64,000 bases of DNA from JACVRW01 sp963803085 (GCA_963803085.1 CAWDLE010000010.1:372001-436000); one strand, 5' to 3'; shown: positions 1-8,713, counted from the stretch's first letter. Program-made: numbers and translations. Notes: generated from the sequence alone by a model not told the origin.

Positions 1-215
1 CGAACCGCCAGCCGCTCGAACAGAAGCTCGGCACGGCGCTGCCAGCGGTCCTCGGCGGAGGCGGCCGGCTTCGAGTCGAGCTGCTCGAGCTGGCGCCGTG
101 TCCCGGCGCTCAGCTCGTCCCGCAGCGTGAGCACGTTCCCCTCCGGGTCGCGGTAATCAGTTGTGCTCGCGGGCGCGCCCGGCCCCTGCGCGCGCCTGCG
201 CGAACGACGTCCCAT
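1..215 (-). CDS. Small conserved protein, 3' end cut by window edge
   Basis: The frame opens at ATG 215 and runs off the left edge after 71 codons without a stop, so the C-terminus is unseen. The visible part has an Arg-rich start (MGRRSRRR), then TTDYRDPEGNVLTLRDELS, then a charged, probably helical stretch ending RAELLFERLAVR. No catalytic motif is recognised and no function is assigned. It begins 9 nt after the stop of the cNMP-binding gene on the same strand, so the two are probably co-transcribed behind ogt. Confidence 0.6.
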   Translation of the reverse strand, partial: MGRRSRRRAQGPGAPASTTDYRDPEGNVLTLRDELSAGTRRQLEQLDSKPAASAEDRWQRRAELLFERLAV

Positions 216-224
216 CGCGGGCGC

Positions 225-638
225 TCAGCCGAGCATTGCGACGCAACGCTCCTCGACCACGGCGGCGATGCGATCGGCAACGGCGGGATTCGTCCCGGTC
301 ATCGAGCGCATGGCCTGCTCGGTCATGACGATCACGCGCGAGGGCGAGGTGGTCACGACGGTGGCATTGCGGACGACCTTGCCAACGATGCCCATCTCCC
401 CGAGAAAGTCGCCGGCGCCGAGCTCCGCGATGCGCTCGCCGTCGCGCATCACGTCGGCGGTTCCGTCATCGATCACGAAGAACTCGTAGGCGAACTCGCC
501 CTGGCGCACGAGCTTGGTCCCCTCCGGGACCTCGATCTCGTCGACGTGTGGCGCGATGGCGCGACGCTCATCGCTCGAAAGCGACTCGAACAGCGGGATG
601 GTGCGTAGCTCACTCTCCTCCATGGCAGCGATTCTCAC
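225..638 (-). CDS. Single-domain cyclic-nucleotide-binding (Crp-type) protein
   Basis: A 137-residue protein that is almost entirely one cNMP-binding beta-barrel (about residues 14-130). The phosphate-binding cassette is recognisable: GDFLGEMGIV at 76-85 followed by R90-NATV. There is no HTH, membrane or catalytic domain, so it is not a CRP transcription factor; in this family such proteins act as stand-alone sensors, but the partner and ligand are unknown. GTG 638 overlaps the ogt stop by 4 nt (GTGA), implying translational coupling; ATG 623 is an alternative start giving 132 residues. A homologous barrel is fused to a peroxiredoxin at 21742-22671. Confidence 0.85.
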   Translation of the reverse strand: MRIAAMEESELRTIPLFESLSSDERRAIAPHVDEIEVPEGTKLVRQGEFAYEFFVIDDGTADVMRDGERIAELGAGDFLGEMGIVGKVVRNATVVTTSPSRVIVMTEQAMRSMTGTNPAVADRIAAVVEERCVAMLG

Positions 639-1147
639 GCTTTCACCGCCTCCAACGCAAGCAGGTGCCGTTTGCGCTCGAGTCCGCCGCCGTATCCGGT
701 GAGCGCTCCAGCCGCTCCGATCACGCGGTGGCAGGGCACGATCACCGGCAGCGGGTTGCTTCCGTTGGCGGCGCCCACGGCGCGGCAGGCGCTCGGCCGG
801 CCGATCCTCGCGGCGAGCTCCGAGTAGGTCGTGGTCGTCCCGTAGGGGATCTCGGTGAGTGCGTCCCAGACGCTCCGCTGGAAGGCGGTCCCGTGTGGCG
901 CGAGCGGCAGCTCGAACCGCTCGAGCTCGCCCGCGAAGTACGCGTGCAGCTGCGCCTCCGCCTCGGGGAAGGGCGGCGCGTCGCTCGTCGCCGCGCTCGC
1001 CGCGCCGAACTCCACCCGGCTCAAACGGCCGTCCTCCGCGCGCAGCAGGAGCGGCCCGATCGGAGTGTCCACCGTGTGCACCTCACCCACGCTACCGCCG
1101 CCCGGAGCCCGGTCCACCGGCATGTCCGAAAACCGCCAACGCGGCAT
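635..1147 (-). CDS. ogt: Methylated-DNA--protein-cysteine S-methyltransferase (Ogt/MGMT)
   Basis: Suicide repair enzyme that transfers the alkyl group from O6-alkylguanine to its own cysteine. The acceptor motif PCHRV is at residues 138-142 (Cys139), preceded by the DNA-binding helices (WDALTEIPYGTTTTYSELA, RAVGAANGSNPLPVI) and followed by GYGGGLERKRHLL, the usual C-terminal signature. ATG 1147 is only 6 nt from the divergent Ada-AlkA gene at 1154, which leaves no room for promoters. A shorter start, for example GTG near 1090 just before HTVDTPIG, is therefore plausible. The divergent pair forms an alkylation-repair locus. Confidence 0.9.
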   Translation of the reverse strand: MPRWRFSDMPVDRAPGGGSVGEVHTVDTPIGPLLLRAEDGRLSRVEFGAASAATSDAPPFPEAEAQLHAYFAGELERFELPLAPHGTAFQRSVWDALTEIPYGTTTTYSELAARIGRPSACRAVGAANGSNPLPVIVPCHRVIGAAGALTGYGGGLERKRHLLALEAVKA

Positions 1148-1153
1148 GCGAGG

Positions 1154-2585
1154 ATGGCTCTCGTGATAGAGGACTTCGAGCGCTGCTACCGCTTCATGCA
1201 GAGTCGCGATCCGCGCTACGACGGCTTCTTCGTCGTGGCCGTCACGTCCACGGGCGTGTACTGCCGGCCGAGCTGCCCGGCCCGGCTGCCGAGCCGCCGC
1301 AACGTACGCCTCTTCCGCAGCTCCGCGGCTGCCCAGGAGGGCGGCTTCCGAGCCTGCAAGCGCTGCGACCCCGACGCCGCGCCCGGCTCGCCGGCCTGGA
1401 ACCGCCGCGCCGACGTGGCCGGCCGTGCGGTCCGGCTGATCGCGGACGGCGCCGTGGATCGCGAGGGCGTGGGCGGCCTCGCATCACGCCTGCATTTCAG
1501 CGAGCGCCAGCTCAACCGGATACTCGTGTCCGAGCTCGGTGCCGGGCCCGTGGCGCTCGCCCGCGCGCAGCGCGCCCAGACGGCGCGTACGCTGATCCAG
1601 ACCACGGACCTGCCCTTCGCGCAGGTGGCGCTCGGCGCGGGCTTCCGCAGCGTGCGCCAGTTCAACGACACCGTGCGCGCCGTGTACGCGCGCACGCCGA
1701 CCGAGTTGCGCAGGCGCTCGCGGGCGCGGCGCCCTGCGTCGGGAGCGATCGAGCTTCGGCTCCCGTACCGCGAGCCGTTCGACGGGGCCTCGCTGGTCGC
1801 CTTCCTGGCGGCCCGCGCGATCCCGGGTGTCGAGGACGTGGAGGGATCGACCTACCGGCGCACGCTCTCGCTCGAGCACGGCGCCGGGATCGTCTCGCTC
1901 ACTCCGGCTGACGGCTTCGTCCGCTGTGAGCTGCAGCTCGACGACCTGCGCGACCTCACCGCCGCGGTGGCGCGCTCGCGGCGCCTGCTGGACCTCGACG
2001 CAGACCCGGTCTCGATCTCCGCCCAGCTCGAGGAGGACGGTCCGCTCGCGCCGTTGGTGCGCGACCGTCCCGGGCTGCGCGTGCCCGGCTGCGTGGACGG
2101 GTTCGAGCTCGGCGTGCGGGCGATCGTGGGCCAGCAGGTGTCGGTGCCGGCGGCCCGGACCGTGCTCGGCAGACTGGCCGCCGAGTACGGCGAGCCCGCT
2201 GGCCGAGCCGGACGGCGCGCTCACTCACCGCTTCCCCCGGCCGGACGCGCTCGCCGAGCTCGACCCGGCGGCGCTGCCATTCCCGCGCGTGCGGGCGACG
2301 GCGCTCCGCTCGCTCGCCCGGCTGTGCGCGAACGGCGAGCTGCGCCTCGACGCAGGCAGCGACGCACCCGAGGCACTGGGCGTGCTGGGCGAGATCCCCG
2401 GAGTCGGGCCGTGGACCACCTCATACGTGAGCATGCGCGCGCTCGGCGATCCGGACGTGTTCCTGCCCGGCGACGTGGGCATCCGCCACGCGCTCGAGCG
2501 GATCGGCACCCCCGTGTCCGACGAGCGCTGGCGCCCCTGGCGCTCGTACGCGGTGATGCACCTCTGGCGCAGCCTCGCCGCCTGA
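1154..2585 (+). pseudogene. Ada-AlkA fusion (alkylation sensor/3-methyladenine glycosylase), frameshifted
   Basis: The N-terminus is an Ada methyl-phosphotriester domain with its zinc cysteines Cys37, Cys41, Cys68 and Cys71 (CRPSCPAR ... CKRC). An AraC-type HTH follows (about 90-180), then an AlkA N-terminal fold and the HhH-GPD glycosylase (IPGVGPWTTSYVSMRALGD, with a likely catalytic Asp in LPGDVGI). The frame breaks at the CCC of 2195-2197. Removing one C joins GEP directly to LAEPDGALTHRFP and carries the protein to the stop at 2585; total length is 3n+1, as one inserted base predicts. GTG 1163 is an alternative start (RBS-like GAGG at 1149-1152). As written the glycosylase half would not be made; this may be an assembly indel. 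Confidence 0.85.
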
Positions 2586-2613
2586 CGCACCGCGACGCGG
2601 TAAGACTTGCCGC

Positions 2614-3606
2614 ATGCGCGCCGTCCAGATCGTCGACCTGACGGGCCCGAGCTCGGCTCTGGCCCAGGTGGACATCCCAGAGCCCGAGCCGTCCCACATG
2701 CTCACGCCGGGAAGCGGCGTGCTGATCGACGTGCACGCGGCAGGCGTGGCGTTCCCGGAGGTTCTCCAGACCCGCGGCGAGTATCAGATGAAGCCACCGC
2801 TGCCGTTCGTTCCCGGCTCGGAGGTTGCGGGCGTGGTGCGAAGCGCGCCGGACGGCTCGGAGCTGAACGAGGGCGACCGCGTGGCGGGCGCCTGCATGCT
2901 GGGCGGGTTCGCGGAGGTGGCGGTGTCACCCGACTTCCTCACGTTCCCACTCTCTGACGAGCTCGACTTCGCGCAGGGCGCCGCCCTCGTGATGAACTAC
3001 CACACCGCCTACTTCTCGCTGAAGATGCGCGGGCGCCTGGCCGAGGGCGAGAGCGTGCTCGTGCACGGCGCCGCCGGCGGTATCGGCACCGCGACGCTCC
3101 AGGTGGCGAAGGGGCTCGGCGCCCGCACCATCGCCGTGGTGTCGAGCGACGAGAAGGAGCAGGTGGCGCGCGATGCCGGCGCCGACGAGGTGATCCGCTC
3201 CGACGGTCCCTGGAAGGACGAGGCCAAGGAGCTCTCGGGCGGCGGAGTGAACGTGGTGATCGACCCCGTGGGAGGGGACCGGTTCACCGACAGCCTGCGC
3301 TCGCTGGCCGAAGGCGGCCGTGTCGTGGTCGTCGGGTTCACCGGTGGCTCGATTCCCGAGGTGCGGGTGAACCGCCTGCTCCTGAACAACACCGAGGTCG
3401 TGGGCGCCGGCTGGGGCGCCTACGTGATGGGCAAGGCCGAGGTGAACCGCGAGATCGGCGCCGAGGTGAACCGCCTCGTCGACGAGGGCTTCGTCCGGCC
3501 GATCGTCGGCGGCCGCTTCCCGCTCGAGCGTGCGAGCGAGGCACTCGAGCTGATCGATGGGCGCGGCGCAACGGGCAAGGTGGTGCTGGACGTGCAAACG
3601 ACCTAA
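2614..3606 (+). CDS. MDR-family NADPH:quinone oxidoreductase-like protein
   Basis: A 330-residue medium-chain dehydrogenase/reductase. The N-terminal GroES-like fold (about 1-125; PFVPGSEVAGVV, EGDRV) lacks the zinc ligands of alcohol dehydrogenases. The Rossmann half carries the zeta-crystallin-type NADP loop HGAAGGIG at 151-158 and later DPVGGD and GGRVVVVGF. The family reduces quinones or enoyl/acryloyl substrates with NADPH; the substrate cannot be read from sequence. The gene starts 28 nt after the Ada-AlkA stop. There is no clear RBS, but TAAGACT lies 6-7 nt upstream, so leaderless expression is possible. Confidence 0.88.
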   Translation: MRAVQIVDLTGPSSALAQVDIPEPEPSHMLTPGSGVLIDVHAAGVAFPEVLQTRGEYQMKPPLPFVPGSEVAGVVRSAPDGSELNEGDRVAGACMLGGFAEVAVSPDFLTFPLSDELDFAQGAALVMNYHTAYFSLKMRGRLAEGESVLVHGAAGGIGTATLQVAKGLGARTIAVVSSDEKEQVARDAGADEVIRSDGPWKDEAKELSGGGVNVVIDPVGGDRFTDSLRSLAEGGRVVVVGFTGGSIPEVRVNRLLLNNTEVVGAGWGAYVMGKAEVNREIGAEVNRLVDEGFVRPIVGGRFPLERASEALELIDGRGATGKVVLDVQTT

Positions 3607-3722
3607 CAGCGTCCGGCTCACCAAGGCCGGCGGCGAGGCCTTGCGAGGGCGATTGGCGGGCCGTGCAGCCCGCATGAGGCTCCGGCTACGCCCACAGCCG
3701 GACCTGGTCCTCTACGAGTAAC

Positions 3723-3762
3723 AAACCCTCAAGGGGTCTGACCCCTTGAGGGTTGAGGGTTT
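3723..3762. repeat. REP-like perfect palindrome beside a RAYT gene
   Basis: Two 14-nt arms (3725-3738 and 3740-3753) are perfect reverse complements around a single T, with core GGGGTCTGACCCC. A second copy of the outer motif GAGGGTTT extends the structure to 3762. The same core recurs at 35115-35139 and 35152-35166. It lies 40 nt upstream of the tyrosine transposase start, the arrangement expected of REP sequences and their RAYT. Confidence 0.75.
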
Positions 3763-3802
3763 GCCCCGGGGAGTGATCTCTCGACCCACGCCTTTCAGCA
3801 GC

Positions 3803-4345
3803 ATGGGGCGTAGGCCGCGAGACGAGATCGAGGGCGGGATCTTTCATGTCTACGCACGGGGCAACCGCCGGCAGGCGATCTACCTCGACGATGCGGACCG
3901 ACGCCGGTATCTCGCGATGGTCGGAGCCGTCGTGAAGCAATACCACTGGCGCTGCTTGGCGTACTGCCTCATGGAGAACCACGTGCATCTCCTGATCGAG
4001 ACGCCCCAGGCGAATCTCGCGGTTGGGATGCAGCGGCTTCATGGGCTCTACGCGCAGACGTTCAACGAGCGGCACGGTCGCTCGGGTCATCTGTTTCAGG
4101 GGCGCTATGGCAGCGTTCGGGTCACGACTGACTCTCAGCTTTGGATGCTCGTGCGCTACCTCGCCGTCAATCCCGTCAAGGCCGAGCTATGCAAGCGTGC
4201 CGCCGACTGGCGCTGGAGCAGCCATGGCGTGGTCGCTGCGTCCAGGCTCCCTCGCTGGCTGGACCATTCGCGGCTGCTCCACTACTTCAGCGCGGCAGGA
4301 GGAGATTCGGCCGAGCGCTATGCCGCGATGATCGCCAGCGACTAG
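3803..4345 (+). CDS. REP-associated tyrosine transposase (Y1_Tnp, RAYT)
   Basis: A 180-residue HUH single-strand endonuclease of the IS200/TnpA_REP type. The metal-binding HUH motif is His60-Val-His62 in MENHVHLLIETP, the probable nucleophile is Tyr83 in GLYAQTFNERHG, and the family signature GHLFQGRY is at 96-103. ATG 3803 is preferred over an upstream start at 3746 because MGRRPRDEIEGGIFHV is the usual RAYT beginning. RAYTs bind and cleave REP palindromes; a matching palindrome is just upstream and two more occur at 35.1 kb. All recognisable catalytic residues are intact, so this is probably a working domesticated transposase. Confidence 0.9.
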   Translation: MGRRPRDEIEGGIFHVYARGNRRQAIYLDDADRRRYLAMVGAVVKQYHWRCLAYCLMENHVHLLIETPQANLAVGMQRLHGLYAQTFNERHGRSGHLFQGRYGSVRVTTDSQLWMLVRYLAVNPVKAELCKRAADWRWSSHGVVAASRLPRWLDHSRLLHYFSAAGGDSAERYAAMIASD

Positions 4346-4722
4346 CTCGGCCGCGGAAGCGACAGCGCCGCGAGCGTCAGGCACACCGGCGAGTAGACGC
4401 GGCGGTCCATGATGCGGAAGCTCTCGGAGCTCGCGCCGGAGGCCAGCATGTCTGTTCGGCCGGCCATGCCGAAGGCGCCGCGGGTGGCGAGCACCCCGGT
4501 CACTGCGCGCGCGCCCAAGCGGCTGAGCCGGGGCGCCCGGTGTGGACGACCGGCCACAAGGCCGGCGGCCACACCGAGCAATCCGGCGACCGCGAAGCAG
4601 GCCACGGGGGAGGCCGGTTCGCGGTCAATTCGGGGCCAGGATGCGCCGAGGCCCCACGCCACGTGCAGGCCGCTGATCGCGTACAGCGCTGCCGAGGCGA
4701 TTGTTGTCCTCCTGCTCGTCAT
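4342..4722 (-). CDS. DUF3995-like integral membrane protein
   Basis: A 126-residue protein with about four hydrophobic segments (AALYAISGLHVAWGLG, a central VACFAVAGLLGVAAGLVAG, GVLATRGAFGMAG, and a C-terminal VYSPVCLTLAAL). The pattern LHVAWGLG ... RGAFGMAGR ... RIMDRRVYSP matches the DUF3995 family, whose function is unknown. ATG 4722 overlaps the stop of the upstream ATPase gene by 4 nt (ATGA), so it is translationally coupled to that regulator. Its end overlaps the convergent RAYT stop by 4 nt. Confidence 0.75.
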   Translation of the reverse strand: MTSRRTTIASAALYAISGLHVAWGLGASWPRIDREPASPVACFAVAGLLGVAAGLVAGRPHRAPRLSRLGARAVTGVLATRGAFGMAGRTDMLASGASSESFRIMDRRVYSPVCLTLAALSLPRPS

Positions 4723-5099
4723 TCCTCGTATGCAATCTCGAACCAGACGCGTGCCCCGGAGGCCGTGCACTCGACGCCCCAGCAGTCCGCTATCTGGTCC
4801 ACGAGGAAGAGCCCCCACCCGCCCGACTCGTTGCGGCGCTCCGAATTCGGATGCCACGTGAAGCCGGGTCCCTCGTCGGAAACCGTCACCACCAGCCAGC
4901 GAGGCCCTCGCAGAACCTGCACCTGCAGGGGCCGCTCGGGTCCCGCGCCCGCGTGGAGCACCGCGTTGCTTACGAGCTCCGACACGAGGAGAAGCACGTC
5001 GTCCCGGACCGTGGCAGGGAGCTCCCCATCTTCCTCAAGGAGTGCTCTCCGCGCAGTCGCGGCCGCTCCGCTTTCCTCCGTGAGCACGAGATTCAACAT
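4719..5099 (-). CDS. RsbW-like anti-sigma/serine-kinase ATPase (HATPase_c_2)
   Basis: A 126-residue GHKL ATPase domain with no sensor. The N-box is SELVSNAVLHAG (Glu41, Asn45, His49), the G1 box DEGPGF is at 75-80 and the G2 box GGWGLFLV at 93-100. In actinobacteria such proteins act as anti-sigma factors or anti-anti-sigma kinases in partner-switching stress networks. ATG 5099 is preferred over upstream starts because TAGGAG sits about 6 nt before it. It is divergent from an ANTAR regulator, suggesting a shared signalling role; no cognate STAS or sigma gene is in the window. Confidence 0.88.
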   Translation of the reverse strand: MLNLVLTEESGAAATARRALLEEDGELPATVRDDVLLLVSELVSNAVLHAGAGPERPLQVQVLRGPRWLVVTVSDEGPGFTWHPNSERRNESGGWGLFLVDQIADCWGVECTASGARVWFEIAYEE

Positions 5100-5252
5100 G
5101 CCGGCTCCTAGGTGACCGGTTTGTCGATGCAGGATCGACACTGAGCCGACCGCTTGCTGGAGCCGGAGGTTACTCCGCCATGGCATGGAGCGGAGCGATT
5201 TGGCACCCTATCACCTGACCCAACAAGCGACCGGGTCCCGCCCATCGAGGGG

Positions 5253-5852
5253 ATGAACTATCGCGAGACACAACATCTACGCGTTCTGATCGCGAACGAA
5301 AGGAGAGACCGGCTCGAGCTGGTCGTCCCGATCGTGGTCTCGCTCGGCCACGAGGTGATCGCACGCGAAATCGAGGTCGACGACGTCGGCGCGGTGACCG
5401 CCCGGGAGCGCCCGGACGTGGCCCTCGTCGGGCTTGGCGGCAGCTCGGAGCACGCGCTGGTCCTGATCGAGCGGATCGTCCACGAGGCAACCTGCCCGGT
5501 CATCGTCCTGATCCACGCTCCGGACCCCGACTTCGTCCGCGAGGCATCCAAGCGTGGGGTGTTCGCGTACATCACCGACGGCGACGCCGCCACCCTTCAG
5601 AACAACATCGACATCGTTCTGCGCCGCTTCGCCGAGTACCACGACCTCGAGGGAGCCTTCGGCCGGCGAGCCACGATCGAACGTGCCAAGGGAATCCTCA
5701 TGGAGCGCCACTCGGTATCCGACACGGGCGCGTTCGACATGCTGCGCCAGCACTCGCGCGTCACGAACCGCAAGCTGGTGGATGTGGCCACCGCGGTGGT
5801 CGACGGGCACCCCCTGCTGCCGAAGCAGGTCTCCGAGCCTCCCGCCTCGTAG
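5253..5852 (+). CDS. ANTAR-domain response regulator (RNA-binding antiterminator type)
   Basis: A 199-residue protein: a receiver-like N-terminus (about 8-125; LRVLIANERRDRLELVVPIV, ERPDVALVGLGGSSEHALV) followed by an ANTAR domain (about 140-190; RRATIERAKGILMERHSVSD ... AFDMLRQHSR). The receiver position normally bearing the phospho-Asp reads ALVGLGG, so phosphorylation is doubtful. ANTAR domains bind paired hairpins in mRNA leaders to prevent termination. ATG 5253 follows GAGGGG immediately; an in-frame start at 5154 would give an unconserved extension. The FAD fusion gene lies 19 nt downstream. Confidence 0.88.
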   Translation: MNYRETQHLRVLIANERRDRLELVVPIVVSLGHEVIAREIEVDDVGAVTARERPDVALVGLGGSSEHALVLIERIVHEATCPVIVLIHAPDPDFVREASKRGVFAYITDGDAATLQNNIDIVLRRFAEYHDLEGAFGRRATIERAKGILMERHSVSDTGAFDMLRQHSRVTNRKLVDVATAVVDGHPLLPKQVSEPPAS

Positions 5853-5871
5853 CTAACGTTCGCGGGACCGC

Positions 5872-7572
5872 ATGCCTGGTCCCGTGCTTCTCGCAGTCGA
5901 TGATGAGCCTGAGTGCCTGAGCGCGCTCGAGCGTGAGCTCGGGGACCGCTACTCACGCGACTACCGAATCGTCTGCACCGCGTCGCCGGAGGACGCGCTC
6001 ACCACGCTCGAGAAGCTCGCTGATGAAGGCGACGAGGTCGCGCTCGTGCTCGCGGGGCAGTGGCTCCCGGGGACGACGGGCAGCGAGCTCTTCGGCAAGG
6101 TGCGGCGCCTCCATCCGCACGCGAAGCGCGGGCTTCTGATCACCTGGGGCGGCTGGGGCGACCCGGCCACTGGCGAGGCGATTCACGACTCGATGGCGCA
6201 CGGGCGGATCGACTACTACGTGCTGCGCCCGTCGGGCTCACCCGACGAGGTCTTCCACCAGACCATCTCGAGCTTCCTGCTCGAGTGGGCCCGCGACACC
6301 CGCGTCGCCCCGCACACCATCCGCGTGGTCGGCGAGGTCTGGTCGGGCCGGGCGTACGAGCTGAGGGACGTGCTGGGCCGGTGCGCAATTCCGCACACGT
6401 TCTGCCTGGCCGACTCGAACTCGGGGCGCGACCTGCTTGCCGGCGCGGGCAACCCACGGAAGCTGCCGGTCGTGATCTTTCCCGACGGGAACGTGCTCAC
6501 CGACCCGACCAACGCGGAGTTGGCCCAGGCGGCGGGGGCGGCGGTGGATCCCGAGCACACCGACTTCGACCTGGTGATCGTGGGCTGCGGGCCGGCCGGT
6601 CTCTCGGCCGCCGTATACGGGGCGTCGGAGGGTTTCAGCACGCTCGTCGTTGACGACGGCGGCATCGGCGGGCAGGCCACCTCGAGCTCGCTGATCCGGA
6701 ACTACATGGGCTTTCCGGCCGGAATCAGCGGAGGTCGTCTGGCCGAGCAGGCGTACGAGCAGGCTTGGGTGTTGGGAGCGAAGTTCGCGCTCATGCAGAA
6801 GGCGCACGAACTGCGGCGTGAGGGCGAGCGGATCTGGGTTGGCCTGTCCGACCACAGTGGCGTGCACGCAAGGGCGGTGGTCCTCGCCACCGGCGCCAGC
6901 TACCGCGGCCTCGGCGTCCCGGAGCTCGAGGAGATGAACGGCGCGGGCGTCTTCTACGGCGGGCCCGCCTCCGAGGCTCCCGGGATGGCCGGCCATGACG
7001 TCTACGTCCTCGGCGGAGCGAACTCGGCCGGCCAGGCTGCCCTCCACCTCGCGCGCTTCGCGCGGCGCGTGACGCTCGTGGTCCGCGCGGATTCGCTGGC
7101 CGTTGGCATGTCGCACTATCTCGCGCGCGAGGTGCAGGCCACCCCGAATGTGGAGGTGCGGCTCTGCACCGAGATCATCGGCGGTGGCGGCGAGGATGGA
7201 TGGCTCGACCATCTCGTGCTTCGCGACATGACGAGCGGCCAGGAGGAGACCGTGCCGGCCGTCGGCCTCTTCCTCATGATCGGCGCGCACCCGCACACGG
7301 ACTGGCTCCCCGCCGAGGTGAGCCGGGACCCGCGCGGCTTCATCCTCACGGGAGCGGATCTCCCCACGCCCGCCTGGCCGCTCGAGCGGAGTCCCTACGG
7401 GCTCGAGACGAGCATGCCCGGCGTACTCGCCGCCGGCGACGCCCGCCACGGCTCGGTCAAGCGCGTCGCATCCGCGGTGGGCGAGGGCTCGATGGCGATC
7501 CAGTTCCTCCACGGGCTGTTCGCCGCGGATGGCCTGCAGCGGACCGGGCCGCGACCGCAGACGGTCTCCTAG
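5872..7572 (+). CDS. Receiver/glutaredoxin-like/thioredoxin-reductase-like fusion with degenerate active sites
   Basis: 566 residues in three parts: a receiver domain (about 1-130), a thioredoxin/glutaredoxin-like segment (about 145-225; KLPVVIFPDGNVL), and a two-domain FAD/NAD(P) reductase (GCGPAGLSAAVYG near 237, YVLGGANSAGQAALHLARF near 380, AAGDARHGS near 520). Known relatives are called fused response regulator/thioredoxin-disulfide reductases. Here Asp10-Asp11 remain, but the phospho-acceptor position reads LAGQWLPG (Gly62 in place of Asp) and the distal Lys is Arg (VLRPSG). The CxxC expected between the FAD and NAD domains is replaced by FYGGPASEA. It may therefore be a phosphorylation-independent flavoprotein using another electron acceptor. 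Next to the ANTAR gene, probably one operon. Confidence 0.85.
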   Translation: MPGPVLLAVDDEPECLSALERELGDRYSRDYRIVCTASPEDALTTLEKLADEGDEVALVLAGQWLPGTTGSELFGKVRRLHPHAKRGLLITWGGWGDPATGEAIHDSMAHGRIDYYVLRPSGSPDEVFHQTISSFLLEWARDTRVAPHTIRVVGEVWSGRAYELRDVLGRCAIPHTFCLADSNSGRDLLAGAGNPRKLPVVIFPDGNVLTDPTNAELAQAAGAAVDPEHTDFDLVIVGCGPAGLSAAVYGASEGFSTLVVDDGGIGGQATSSSLIRNYMGFPAGISGGRLAEQAYEQAWVLGAKFALMQKAHELRREGERIWVGLSDHSGVHARAVVLATGASYRGLGVPELEEMNGAGVFYGGPASEAPGMAGHDVYVLGGANSAGQAALHLARFARRVTLVVRADSLAVGMSHYLAREVQATPNVEVRLCTEIIGGGGEDGWLDHLVLRDMTSGQEETVPAVGLFLMIGAHPHTDWLPAEVSRDPRGFILTGADLPTPAWPLERSPYGLETSMPGVLAAGDARHGSVKRVASAVGEGSMAIQFLHGLFAADGLQRTGPRPQTVS

Positions 7573-7576
7573 GCGA

Positions 7577-8251
7577 TCAGCCGGCGGCCAACCGGTCGAG
7601 CAGCTCGGCCAGGGCTCTCGGGTCCTCTGCCATCGCGAAGTGCCCGCCGGGCACCTCGATCGGGTCGATGCCCAGCACCTCGTGGGCGACGAAGCGCTCG
7701 AATTCGGGCTCGAAGAGCTCGTCGTTGGCCGCGTAGATCAGGGCGGTTGCCACCTCGGGATGCTCCCGCAGCGGATAGTCGTCTGGCGGCATGCCCATCG
7801 GGCGCAGGTGTGCTGCCAGCTCGTGCGCCGTCTCGGGCGGCAGCCTGGAATACATCACCTCGATGGCCGTCTCGGGCGGCCACACGACCGTTCCGTCAGG
7901 CTGAGCTGGGGGCATCGGGAGGCCCTCCCGGAAGGCGCGCGGCGCGCTGTCCGGTAGCTCGAACGTCCCCATCCGCGGGCACAGGTGGACCACCAGCGAC
8001 ACCGGTCGCGCCGCCGCCACGAGCGCTGCGAGCGAGGAGCTCTGCGAATGCCCGACCACGACCAGCGGCTCCTCGGCCCCGTCCAGGGCGTCGAGCACCG
8101 GCCGGACGCGGTCCTCGTAGGTGGCAGTGGGGTCGTGAAGCGGTAGCTCGGGAGCGGTCACCGTGTGGCCGCGTGCCTCGAGCACCTCCGTGACGCGATC
8201 CCAGCAGGACGGGTCGTGCCAGGCACCGTGCAGCAACGCGAAAGTAGCCAT
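7577..8251 (-). CDS. Alpha/beta hydrolase
   Basis: A 224-residue compact alpha/beta hydrolase. The oxyanion strand LLHGAWHD is at 7-14, the nucleophile elbow VGHSQSS contains Ser69, an acid candidate lies in AANDELFEP and the catalytic His in GGHFAMAEDP. The fold resembles the salicylate-esterase/hydroxynitrile-lyase-like hydrolases common in actinobacteria; the substrate is unknown. It converges on the flavoprotein gene with a 4-nt gap and diverges from the SnoaL gene at 8315. Confidence 0.85.
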   Translation of the reverse strand: MATFALLHGAWHDPSCWDRVTEVLEARGHTVTAPELPLHDPTATYEDRVRPVLDALDGAEEPLVVVGHSQSSSLAALVAAARPVSLVVHLCPRMGTFELPDSAPRAFREGLPMPPAQPDGTVVWPPETAIEVMYSRLPPETAHELAAHLRPMGMPPDDYPLREHPEVATALIYAANDELFEPEFERFVAHEVLGIDPIEVPGGHFAMAEDPRALAELLDRLAAG

Positions 8252-8300
8252 TTGGCGTGGTCTAACAGGCGCGAAGCGCGGACGCCAGCGCCGGTCTCGC

Positions 8301-8306
8301 TACTTT
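8301..8306 (+). promoter_or_regulatory. -10 hexamer of a probable leaderless promoter
   Basis: TACTTT ends 8 nt before ATG 8315 and there is no Shine-Dalgarno, so transcription is predicted to start at or next to the start codon. Confidence 0.5.
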
Positions 8307-8314
8307 GAGCCGCC

Positions 8315-8713
8315 ATGTCGCAGGCGAACGTGGAGATCGTGCAGTCGACGTTCGATGCCTGGGAGCGGGGCGACACCGACGCCATCCTCCACGTATGCGC
8401 CGACAACATCGTGGTCATGCAGCCAGCTGAGCTCCCCGGCGTTCCACCGCGTCAGTACGGGCACGCCGGAGTGCTCGAGGCGTTCGGCCTCTGGCCGGAG
8501 TATTGGGATGACTTCCAGGTCGCAATCCTGCGGACGTTCGACGTGGGCGACCACGTCGTCGTGACCAACGAGCAGAGCGGCCGGAGCAAGGAGAGCGGCA
8601 TCGAAGTGGCGACGCAGTTCACCTTTCTCTTCACGCTCCAGGACCGCAAGATCACTGAGTGGAGGATCTTCATGCGCGAACCCGAGGCCCTCGAGGCGGC
8701 CGGCCTGGGGTAG
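8315..8713 (+). CDS. SnoaL-like NTF2-fold protein
   Basis: 132 residues with the Thermoleophilia-style opening MSQANVEIVQSTFDAWERGD and closing EPEALEAAGLG. The single NTF2 cone fold is shared with SnoaL polyketide cyclases, ketosteroid isomerases and non-enzymatic binding proteins. The family is too divergent for a substrate call. It is a lone relative of the two three-gene arrays at 17975-19171 and 57096-58322. Confidence 0.85.
   Translation: MSQANVEIVQSTFDAWERGDTDAILHVCADNIVVMQPAELPGVPPRQYGHAGVLEAFGLWPEYWDDFQVAILRTFDVGDHVVVTNEQSGRSKESGIEVATQFTFLFTLQDRKITEWRIFMREPEALEAAGLG

Noticed and set aside
6238..7512. 424-codon open frame antisense to the flavoprotein
   Set aside because: The opposite frame is a clear FAD/NAD protein; this one lacks any motif.
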